From: Microbacteriaceae bacterium
Lineage (GTDB): Bacteria > Actinomycetota > Actinomycetes > Actinomycetales > Microbacteriaceae
NCBI GenBank assembly: GCA_947455385.1
Contig: CANGNR010000085.1
Coordinates: 1-5,310 of the forward strand
Direction of reading: 5' to 3'
Length of the DNA stretch: 5,310 bases
Below, piece by piece: positions 1-5,310 of this stretch (within the stretch, counting starts at the first letter, position 1; every line of letters starts with the position of its first letter). A model generated the notes under the pieces. That model was not told the origin of the DNA and ran no database searches. It saw only the letters and a program-made list of their open reading frames with translations. Both the position numbers and the translations under genes were made by a program.

Positions 1-3000
1 GGTCCAACAGCGATCGAGACGCTGAGTGAGTCAGGCCGACTCGTCAGGTTGGCCGTTCTGCTGATTGATGCAGCGTTGTAGCTGGCGCTTCCGGCCGTGC
101 TGAACGAGACAACACAGGCGCCGGTCGCGGCGTTCGCGGTTAGGACGCCAGCCGAGAGGCTGCAATTGCCAGATGCAAGCGAAACACTCACGGATAGACC
201 GCTGGCCGACGTGGCCGCGACAGCGACGCTAGTGCCATTCTTTAATGTCAGGCCTGCCGCGCTCCAAGTCGTGACAGCATCCGCCCCTGCTTTGTAGGTC
301 GGCGAAATCGTGTCGTCAAGCTTGGGTGTTCCGGCTGCGAGATTGGCGGTGCGGTTCTCGTTAGCCGCCGCGTAGGTGGCATTTCCCACTGTTGTGAAGT
401 TCACAACACAGGTGCCAGAACTGGCGTTCGACGACAGCACGCCGTTGGCGATTGTGCATGGCGACGAGGTACTCATAGTCACTGGCAAACCACTCGTTGA
501 GTTTGCGGTGACAATCGCAGTCTTGTCTTGCGGCAAGGTAATCGCGCCAGTCCAGCTGGCAGCCGATGCGGCACCAACCTTTGCAGTGATGGTAATGGTG
601 TCTGCGCTCTTCGAGGCGATTAGCTTTGCCCCGGCCAGGTTCAGGCTAAAGAGGCCCGATCCAGTGCCAAGGATGGCCGTCTGAGGTGTCGGTGTTGGTG
701 TCACCTGACTTGCCGCCACGCTGATGTAGTTGCGGACGAAGGTATCGCTCGGGCTAAAGACAAGGGCACCGAAGGCTTCACCGTTGAGCGTCGTGGCGAC
801 CTGAGTGAGCGGATCGTTTACCGATCGAAACGCGATGGACAGACCTGGCTTTGCGAAATCAGTCAACTTGGCTTGTCCGCTAAGCACGTCCCCAGCAATG
901 TCTGTGAACACGAGGTCCAGGGTTCCTGCCGCGGAATCGCTCTTGACCGCGATTCGCTCCAGGTCGCTTAGCGTTGCGCTCAAGGTTTGTCCGGGCGACT
1001 TAGTGACTGCCTTGAAGGCGGCCCCCGCGTTATTCGAAACAAAGATGAGCGGCGATGAAGGCGAAGCCGCCCCTGATGCCGCACGCGAGACTAGCGCGAT
1101 CACGCCATTATCGCAGTCAACCTTTAGGTCGCGCACGTTGTCATTGGTGCCAAGCGCAAGCCCGCTTGCCAAAGGCGCCGAGATGCTCGGGGAACCGGAG
1201 GCAACGTTGGAAATCATGCGGATGCCGCCGGTGGAGCTGCCTGATTGATCTGCCAAGGCAACGAACGCCTTGTCGCTGACAGAGCTTGCAGAACCAGTGG
1301 GGCAGTACTGAATCGAGCTGACGGACTGCCCAGAGAAGCTTGGCGCGACCAGGCCGCCCGAGAGCTGACCACCGCTGTTGAAGTACTTCACCGAACCTAG
1401 AGTTTCTGCTCCGGGATCGCCAGCGAGAGCCACGAGGGCTAGGGATGAACTCGAATCGTTTCCTGCGGCCATCAGCATTAGGTTCGTGCCGGCAATTCCT
1501 TGCAGTCCCTGAACCGTTGCTGGTTGCTGCCCGTTCACCTTGAACTGGCCGCTACCGAAGTCCGCGAAGGCATCCGAGAGGTTTAGTCTCGTGCCCAGGT
1601 AGTTTGGGTCATCGGGATCCAAGCCGCTCTCAGTGACGTCGTACTGCGTGTTCGTCAAATCGTCTTGGCTGAACTGTCTTACGGCCAGCATGCTCGTCGG
1701 GTCAGTCGAAACACCCGAGGCGATCCAGTGCTGGCCTGCCGAATCAAGCCACCAGGTCGAGGCAGTCGAGCCACTTCCTACCGTGAAGTAGGTTGCTCCA
1801 GCGTCGACCGACATCAGGGTGCGGTTTCCCCGCCCGCTGTCGAGGGAGACCAGCTGGGCAGATGGGTCGGTTGGGTCAAAGGCGATGGCACGAACCGCAG
1901 GAGCGTTGACCCCCTTGGCCGAGAAGCCTCCGCTTGTTGTGTCTGTTCCGGCGCTCGCCTGGTTTTGAATAAAGCTGTCTGCGTTCGGGCCGGCGACAGG
2001 CAGTAGTGGGCGATATCCGTATGAGTTGTCGACGTTCATCACCGAGCCGTCGGCCCCGCCGGTCAGCCAAGTCGCCGACTTAGCGAGACCGTGGGTTTGC
2101 TCTGCGGTCACCATGACCTCGTCGCTTTGTCCAAAGTCAAAGCCCGCGTCGAATGCGGCGGAGGTTAGGTTCGAAGTGCCGGGGGAGTCAAGAACCAGAA
2201 CGGCTCCTGCGGGAACTTGGGTTCCGTTGATGGTTGAAGCGGTAGGAACGTGCACGATGACACAGGACACCAGCATCGCCGTGGTGGCCCCATTAGCCCA
2301 GGAATCTGGGTTGCCGACTCCGGCGAACATAGGTGCAATAAACCCACCTACGTTGGTTGAACTCTCACCGCAGCCTGGTGCATTCGATCCGGCTGCCGAG
2401 TCGGCGATGGGGCCGTTCGCGGCAACAAAGCCGCCTGCCTGAGCGTCCGTCCACATCGAAGATCCGACGGTCCACACATCGTTCCCGTCGCCGTCGGCAA
2501 CTAGCGAAGCCACAGCAACTGTTGCCGTCGTCTTACCGCCTGCTACGGAACGGTCGTAGACAACCAGTGAGCTTGGCTGGCCGTCGACGTTCGACTGACC
2601 ACCAAACAGAAACGCGTCGTTAGTTGCCGGGTTCGTGTTTCCGTTCGAGGTGTTGCGTGCCAGCCCTGCGATGAGAGTCGGGTTTGAACCCTCTCTGGTG
2701 ATCGAGCCAGCACCCGTGGCAACCTCATAGATTTTGGTGCCATCCAGGCCTCGCTGTACGGCAATAAAGACTGAGGATGAGCCCGCCGCCGTGGCAACTA
2801 AGTCGGTGTTCGACTCCTTTAGTGATGCGACTCCACTGATGGTCTGAATAGAGATTGCGGCTTCGGTCTTGCCGTTAACTCCAACTGCCGTTCCCTGGTT
2901 GGCGGTCGGCATAAAGGCGTAAGAGAGGTCGGTAGTAGTAGCGTAGGCAAATACCATCAAGCTCACGTGGTCTGCGGTGTCGGCCGCGTGGGCGTGCGAC

Positions 3001-3767
3001 CAAGACACGGATAGCGGATTCGCCTGTGGCAACGCGAAGCTGTGCCAGTTGTTTCCGAAGTCGCGCGAGTACCACTCGGTGTTTCCAACCGTCACGGCGA
3101 CTTCACCCGCATAGCCGCTGGTAATCAGGTTGCTGGCCAGACCAAAACCTGAAAGGCCCTGGATTCCGTCGCTCGCAACCTGCTCGACCGGTTCATCCCT
3201 GTTTAGGTTCACCGGGGCCCAGTTGCCCGCGTAGTCGGTTGTGCGATAGAGACTTGGCACGGAGTCGGTGATGCCGTAGAAAACGCCGCTGCGCCCGTCT
3301 GCGGCCACGGCCGTGAAGTGCCCACCAAAGGCGCTGAGGCTGGATGCGTTGTTGGTCGAAGCCGTGAGCTTGACAGATACAGAACCCGAACCTGCCACCA
3401 CGGTGAGTGTGCTGATCATCGACTGGTAGCCGTTTGCGCTAGCCACTACGCCGTACTTGGCGTCATCCAAGGGGGACTGGTCGGTCTTTAGAGGCGAGTA
3501 AGCTCCAGTGCTGTCGGTGTTGCCACCGACGACGGCCGACCCGGTGTCTACGTCTAGCAGGCCGTCGCCATTGCTGTCGGCAGCGGCGGTGGCAATGAGG
3601 CTCACAAAGGCGCCTGGGATGGCCTTTTGGGTTGTTGCGTCTAGCACCGACACAGCCACGTCGCCGGCTGCGCTGGCCGCGCTCGGAATAGCCGTTAGCG
3701 AGGCTATGGCCAGCAGGAGAGCTGCTAGCGAAGAGACTGCGGTGCGAGCTTTGAAACGAGAGTTCAT
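1..3767 (-). CDS. Large secreted mosaic protein with beta-propeller-like region and Ig-like repeats (C-terminus beyond left edge)
   Basis: The frame is open from ATG 3767-3765 to base 1, giving 1255 codons without a stop. The start is supported by a GGAGGA motif just upstream and an in-frame stop at 3807-3809. Residues 1-35 form a Sec signal peptide: MNSRFKAR, then an Ala/Leu core, with probable cleavage near SAASA-AGD. Residues 37-136 resemble a carboxypeptidase-regulatory-like domain (VSVLDATTQKAIPGAFVSL, later DSTGAYSP and ANGYQS). Residues about 137-1016 carry Asp-box motifs and look like beta-propeller. Thr-Pro alternation at 1023-1028 leads into at least two Ig-like repeats. The missing C-terminus may hold more repeats and a wall anchor. 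The product is probably exported and exposed at the cell surface or released. No catalytic motif was recognised. Adhesin, carbohydrate-binding or S-layer-associated roles are all possible. The frame and secretion are secure; the function is unknown. Confidence 0.9.
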   Translation of the reverse strand, partial: MNSRFKARTAVSSLAALLLAIASLTAIPSAASAAGDVAVSVLDATTQKAIPGAFVSLIATAAADSNGDGLLDVDTGSAVVGGNTDSTGAYSPLKTDQSPLDDAKYGVVASANGYQSMISTLTVVAGSGSVSVKLTASTNNASSLSAFGGHFTAVAADGRSGVFYGITDSVPSLYRTTDYAGNWAPVNLNRDEPVEQVASDGIQGLSGFGLASNLITSGYAGEVAVTVGNTEWYSRDFGNNWHSFALPQANPLSVSWSHAHAADTADHVSLMVFAYATTTDLSYAFMPTANQGTAVGVNGKTEAAISIQTISGVASLKESNTDLVATAAGSSSVFIAVQRGLDGTKIYEVATGAGSITREGSNPTLIAGLARNTSNGNTNPATNDAFLFGGQSNVDGQPSSLVVYDRSVAGGKTTATVAVASLVADGDGNDVWTVGSSMWTDAQAGGFVAANGPIADSAAGSNAPGCGESSTNVGGFIAPMFAGVGNPDSWANGATTAMLVSCVIVHVPTASTINGTQVPAGAVLVLDSPGTSNLTSAAFDAGFDFGQSDEVMVTAEQTHGLAKSATWLTGGADGSVMNVDNSYGYRPLLPVAGPNADSFIQNQASAGTDTTSGGFSAKGVNAPAVRAIAFDPTDPSAQLVSLDSGRGNRTLMSVDAGATYFTVGSGSTASTWWLDSAGQHWIASGVSTDPTSMLAVRQFSQDDLTNTQYDVTESGLDPDDPNYLGTRLNLSDAFADFGSGQFKVNGQQPATVQGLQGIAGTNLMLMAAGNDSSSSLALVALAGDPGAETLGSVKYFNSGGQLSGGLVAPSFSGQSVSSIQYCPTGSASSVSDKAFVALADQSGSSTGGIRMISNVASGSPSISAPLASGLALGTNDNVRDLKVDCDNGVIALVSRAASGAASPSSPLIFVSNNAGAAFKAVTKSPGQTLSATLSDLERIAVKSDSAAGTLDLVFTDIAGDVLSGQAKLTDFAKPGLSIAFRSVNDPLTQVATTLNGEAFGALVFSPSDTFVRNYISVAASQVTPTPTPQTAILGTGSGLFSLNLAGAKLIASKSADTITITAKVGAASAASWTGAITLPQDKTAIVTANSTSGLPVTMSTSSPCTIANGVLSSNASSGTCVVNFTTVGNATYAAANENRTANLAAGTPKLDDTISPTYKAGADAVTTWSAAGLTLKNGTSVAVAATSASGLSVSVSLASGNCSLSAGVLTANAATGACVVSFSTAGSASYNAASISRTANLTSRPDSLSVSIAVG
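45..632 (-). repeat. Two tandem Ig-like repeats of about 98 residues in the large secreted protein
   Basis: Residues 1046-1143 and 1144-1241 align with a period of 97-98. Shared features are GL-x-V (1093 and 1190), a Cys followed by a GVL turn and a second Cys 16 residues later (1104/1120 and 1202/1218), the CVV-x-F segment, a Tyr-x-Ala-Ala motif, and a closing RTANL (1139-1143 and 1237-1241). This is the pattern of bacterial Ig-like repeats common in actinobacterial surface proteins (GLPV, then Cys, then GTC, then G-N-x-x-Y-x-A-A). The paired cysteines could form a disulfide outside the cell. Such repeats usually act as stalks or spacers. Another unit may begin at the left edge, where the frame continues past RTANL. 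Confidence 0.75.
720..3359 (-). other. Probable beta-propeller region of the large secreted protein (about residues 137-1016)
   Basis: This stretch is rich in Gly, Ser, Thr, Ala and Asn, with short hydrophobic strands such as FTAVAADG, VAVASLVADG and GVIALVS that recur at blade-like spacing. Asp-box motifs (S/T-x-D-x-G-x-x-W/F), typical of sialidase/BNR-type propellers, are seen at residues 234-241 (SRDFGNNW) and 653-660 (SVDAGATY). Looser versions lie at 176-183 (TTDYAGNW, Gly replaced) and 911-918 (SNNAGAAF, Asn for Asp). An FG-GAP-like calcium motif, ADGDGNDVW, lies at 424-432. At nearly 900 residues, the region could hold two propellers or one with insertions. The middle (about 460-560) has fewer recognisable strands and carries Cys466 and Cys502. 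Cys822 and Cys885 lie further on. The catalytic residues of true sialidases were not identified, so an enzymatic role is not claimed. Confidence 0.6.
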
Positions 3768-3866
3768 GAGTCCTCCAGACGTGCTCTCATTCAACCACAG
3801 CAAGGCCTAATGGCAGGCTTCTACACAGCCACAACTCAGGGTTCGGTATCCTTGACTAAAGATCTG
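3768..3866. other. Intergenic region between the large secreted protein gene and the tRNA
   Basis: This 99-base gap separates two genes transcribed away from each other, so it should hold a promoter for each. On the plus strand, TATCCT at 3847-3852 could be the -10 of the tRNA gene, placing initiation a few bases before 3867, but I find no convincing -35 at the right distance (3824-3829 is CACAGC). On the minus strand, TTGTGG (complement of 3829-3834) with ATTAGG 17 bases later is a weak candidate for the secreted protein gene. Neither is strong enough to annotate as a promoter. Confidence 0.4.
3771..3776 (-). promoter_or_regulatory. Ribosome binding site of the large secreted protein gene
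   Basis: The minus strand reads GGAGGA, followed by CTC and then ATG. It is a strong Shine-Dalgarno match, but the spacing is short: 3 bases from the end of the hexamer, 4 from the GGAGG core. It supports ATG 3767 over the in-frame TTG codons further upstream (3792-3794 and 3801-3803). Confidence 0.7.
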
Positions 3867-3940
3867 GGGGCGTTAGCTCAGCCGGTTAGAGCAGCGGACT
3901 CATAATCCGTCGGTCGCGGGTTCAAGTCCCGCACGCCCCA
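3867..3940 (+). tRNA. tRNA with CAT anticodon, probably tRNA-Ile2 (lysidine-modified), otherwise elongator tRNA-Met
   Basis: A full cloverleaf of 74 bases can be drawn. The acceptor stem pairs 3867-3873 (GGGGCGT) with 3933-3939 (ACGCCCC), with discriminator A3940. The D stem is GCTC/GAGC at 3876-3879 and 3889-3892. The anticodon stem is GCGGA/TCCGT, with a G-T pair at its far end and loop CTCATAA; the anticodon CAT is at 3901-3903. The T stem is GCGGG/CCCGC around TTCAAGT. CCA is not encoded. It is not the initiator, because the first acceptor pair is a normal G-C. I favour Ile2, in which TilS converts C34 to lysidine to read AUA, because the T at position 7, the AGAGCAG segment, the G27-T43 pair and the GGTC variable loop match Ile2 tRNAs I remember from E. 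coli and Bacillus better than their elongator Met tRNAs. The tRNA call is secure; the amino-acid identity is less so. Confidence 0.95.
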
Positions 3941-4040
3941 CTCTCGATTTACACGCCCGATAAATCCCTGGGCCGTTACTGTTTCGTTGCTTTTGTAAAC
4001 GCTTGACGTTATCCGAGACGGGCCAAGTCGACCTAGGCTC

Positions 4041-4064
4041 GAAAGGTGACCACCGTCACCTTTC
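4041..4064 (+). promoter_or_regulatory. Perfect 10-bp inverted repeat upstream of the pullulanase gene (operator, leader hairpin or terminator)
   Basis: GAAAGGTGAC at 4041-4050 is the exact reverse complement of GTCACCTTTC at 4055-4064, with the 4-base spacer CACC. It ends 9 bases before the GGAG ribosome binding site. A T-rich stretch follows (TTTC, ATTTC, ATTT), so in RNA it could form a terminator-like hairpin for the tRNA transcript. However, only 24 bases then remain before the pullulanase ATG, too few for a separate promoter. If the pullulanase promoter is upstream, the repeat lies in its untranslated leader or is a repressor-binding palindrome. The structure is certain; the role is inferred. 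Confidence 0.5.
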
Positions 4065-4073
4065 ATTTCATTT

Positions 4074-4077
4074 GGAG
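4074..4077 (+). promoter_or_regulatory. Ribosome binding site of the pullulanase gene
   Basis: GGAG ends 11 bases before the ATG at 4089. This is a modest match at slightly long spacing, but it is the only purine-rich candidate. An in-frame TGA at 4047-4049 excludes starts further upstream, and no ATG, GTG or TTG lies in frame between that stop and 4089. Confidence 0.55.
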
Positions 4078-4088
4078 CGCTCTTCGGT

Positions 4089-5310
4089 ATGCAAATCTCA
4101 CAAGCCCCTCGTCGACTGGTTTCGATCCTCGCAATCCTTGCCCTCGCCCTCACCTTCGCGGTGACCAGCGCCGGCACCAAGGCAATGGCAGCCCTGCAAG
4201 GCACAGTTTCGCTCACCATCCACTACCAGCGCCCAGGCGCCGACTACGACGGCTGGAACGCATACCTGTGGCGTGACGACAACGCGGGCAAGGATAAAGA
4301 GGTCTCACCGACCGGCTTCGCGTTCGCTGGCGAAACAGACGGCTCCTACACCAATGGAACCGATGACTTCGGTGCGTACGTCACCGTGCTGGTTGATGCC
4401 ATGGACGGCTACAAGGACATGGGCTTCATCATTCGTTCGACTCCAAACTGGAACGGAACCAAAGACACCGGCTCCGACAGGTTCGTTGCATTCGACGATG
4501 CCAACAACGCCGAAATCTGGGTGGTTCAGGGCGACGCACAGGTTTACCAGACCTCGCCAGACATCTCTCCATCGATCATGAGCGCCACAATCGATGACTT
4601 CAGAAAAATTACGGTCTCGCTCAACGCCTCAATCACACTGAGCGGCACCGACAACGAGGGCTTCATCATCGATGGTGACGAGAGCATCGCGTCCGTGAAG
4701 GCCCTAAACGGCAGTGCCAGCGATGGCAGCGGCAACCAGACCTCAAAGCTCGAGCTGACTCTTGCCAAGGACATAACCTTCGGCAGCACCTACCACCTGA
4801 GCTTGCCAGCGCACGGCTCGAACGTTAACTTCGGCGACGCTACCGTCACCATTGGTGCATTGATGAACTCGGATGGCTTCAACGCGGCCTTTACCTACAC
4901 CGGCGATGACCTTGGCAACACCTGGAGCGCGCAGTCGACTAAGTTCCGCGTCTGGGCTCCAACCGCCGAAGGCGTGCAGGTTTTGGTGCTAGACACCTTG
5001 AACCAGGATTACAACGACGCCACCGTCTATGACATGACCAAGGATGTAAACGGAACTTGGCTCGCCACCGTCACCGGCGACCTAAATGGCAAGGCCTACA
5101 TGTACAAGGTGCACGTGAATGGCATGTACAACCTCGCGGTTGACCCATACGCGCACGCAGTCACTGTCAACGGTGATCGCGGCGTCGTTGAGAACCTCGC
5201 TGCCACCGACCCAGCAGGGTTTGCAACCGACAAGAGTCCGGCATTCAGTGGGCGAGCCACGGACGCTTCGATCTACGAGTTACACATCCGCGACCTGTCA
5301 ATGAACGCCA
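4089..5310 (+). CDS. Secreted type I pullulanase, N-terminal part (C-terminus beyond right edge)
   Basis: The enzyme hydrolyses alpha-1,6 linkages in pullulan, starch and branched dextrins (EC 3.2.1.41, GH13 family). The 407 visible codons start with a Sec signal peptide (residues 1-34: MQISQAPRR, a Leu/Ala core, probable cleavage at AMA-AL), so it acts outside the cell. Residues 38-158 form a CBM41 starch-binding module: HYQRPGADYDGWNAYLW with Trp56 and Trp61, DDFGAYV, GFIIRSTPNW, SDRFVAF and EIWVVQGDAQVY. Residues about 160-258 match the beta-sandwich segment that pullulanases carry between the modules. Residues about 284-370 form CBM48 (TKFRVWAPTAEGVQVLVL, then VDPYAHAVTVNGDRGVVENL). The GH13 barrel begins at about 393 with SIYELHIRDLSMN. 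The YNWGYDP motif and the catalytic Asp/Glu residues lie beyond the window, so activity cannot be confirmed. Type I pullulanases are usually 700-1100 residues long, so roughly half is missing. The neighbouring tRNA and divergent secreted-protein gene give no operon context. Confidence 0.92.
   Translation, partial: MQISQAPRRLVSILAILALALTFAVTSAGTKAMAALQGTVSLTIHYQRPGADYDGWNAYLWRDDNAGKDKEVSPTGFAFAGETDGSYTNGTDDFGAYVTVLVDAMDGYKDMGFIIRSTPNWNGTKDTGSDRFVAFDDANNAEIWVVQGDAQVYQTSPDISPSIMSATIDDFRKITVSLNASITLSGTDNEGFIIDGDESIASVKALNGSASDGSGNQTSKLELTLAKDITFGSTYHLSLPAHGSNVNFGDATVTIGALMNSDGFNAAFTYTGDDLGNTWSAQSTKFRVWAPTAEGVQVLVLDTLNQDYNDATVYDMTKDVNGTWLATVTGDLNGKAYMYKVHVNGMYNLAVDPYAHAVTVNGDRGVVENLAATDPAGFATDKSPAFSGRATDASIYELHIRDLSMNA

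Larger units (their letters stand above)
3941..4088. other. Intergenic region upstream of the pullulanase gene
   Basis: These 148 bases lie between the tRNA and the pullulanase start. They should contain the tRNA 3' processing or termination signal and the pullulanase promoter. A weak sigma-70-like pair is TTGCTT at 3987-3992 with TATCCG at 4010-4015 (17-base spacer). TTGACG at 4003-4008 looks like a -35 but has no -10 at normal distance; the nearest candidate, TAGGCT at 4034-4039, is 25 bases away. The region also holds the inverted repeat and an operator-like sequence described separately. No small open frame with a ribosome binding site was seen. Confidence 0.4.

Noticed and set aside
376..684. 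Plus-strand open frame of 102 codons opposite the Ig-like repeats
   Set aside because: It lies wholly antisense to a clearly coding frame with domain-level similarity, has no convincing ribosome binding site, and reads as complement of the repeat codons. The same applies to the plus-strand frames at 97-297, 805-1248, 1055-1279, 1665-2006, 2026-2442, 2357-2623 and 3508-3810.
1876..3075. Short minus-strand open frames at 1876-2070, 2165-2347, 2543-2797 and 2875-3075
   Set aside because: They are out-of-frame readings within the large secreted protein gene, Arg/Pro-rich as expected for shifted G+C-rich coding sequence, with no supporting start signals.
3867..3940. tRNA 3' end as an integration site for a mobile element
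   Set aside because: No integrase, no direct repeat of the tRNA 3' end elsewhere in the window, and both flanking genes look like ordinary chromosomal genes.
3953..3980. Possible tRNA terminator hairpin (GCCC paired with GGGC around an 11-base loop)
   Set aside because: Only four pairs with a long loop and no adjacent T-run, so it is no better than chance.
3878..4219. Minus-strand open frame of 113 codons whose end reads GVRDLNPRPTDYESAALTG
   Set aside because: The C-terminal part is the antisense translation of the tRNA, a well-known false protein in databases, and the N-terminal part is antisense to the pullulanase signal-peptide region.
4046..5304. Plus-strand open frames at 4046-4276, 4273-4581 and 5119-5304, and a minus-strand frame at 4544-4789
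   Set aside because: All overlap the pullulanase frame, whose CBM41, CBM48 and GH13 motifs are unmistakable. The alternative translations are low-complexity Thr/Arg/Ser-rich shadows.

Overview
The window holds two large protein genes, both cut by its edges, and one tRNA gene. The order is: a very long minus-strand gene (bases 1-3767, C-terminus beyond the left edge), a 99-base gap, a plus-strand tRNA gene with a CAT anticodon (3867-3940), a 148-base gap, and the first 407 codons of a plus-strand gene (4089-5310, C-terminus beyond the right edge). I translated both long frames by hand and found no internal stop or frameshift. The other open frames in the window overlap these genes and look like shadows.

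The sequence suggests a moderately G+C-rich actinobacterium, possibly Microbacteriaceae or a relative. The base composition looks like 55-60% G+C by eye, both genes have Ala-rich Sec-type signal peptides, the tRNA does not encode CCA, and the Ig-like repeats are of a type common in actinobacterial surface proteins. This placement is an inference, because the window contains no phylogenetic marker.

The left gene encodes a secreted mosaic protein of at least 1255 residues. In order it has a signal peptide, a carboxypeptidase-regulatory-like beta-sandwich interrupted by a calcium-loop-like motif, a long region with Asp-box motifs that I read as beta-propeller, a Thr-Pro linker, and at least two tandem Ig-like repeats, each with a cysteine pair. 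Its function is unknown. It could be a surface adhesin or binding protein.

The right gene encodes the N-terminal part of a secreted type I pullulanase: signal peptide, CBM41, an inter-domain segment, CBM48, and the first strand of the GH13 barrel. It would cut alpha-1,6 branch points in starch, glycogen or pullulan outside the cell. Ahead of it lie a perfect 10-bp inverted repeat and a weak LacI-operator-like sequence, both plausible sites for sugar-dependent control. The two protein genes point away from each other with the tRNA between them, so they do not form an operon. Any shared role, such as starch-particle binding plus degradation, is speculative. I see no CRISPR array, insertion sequence, phage gene or clearly new system here.
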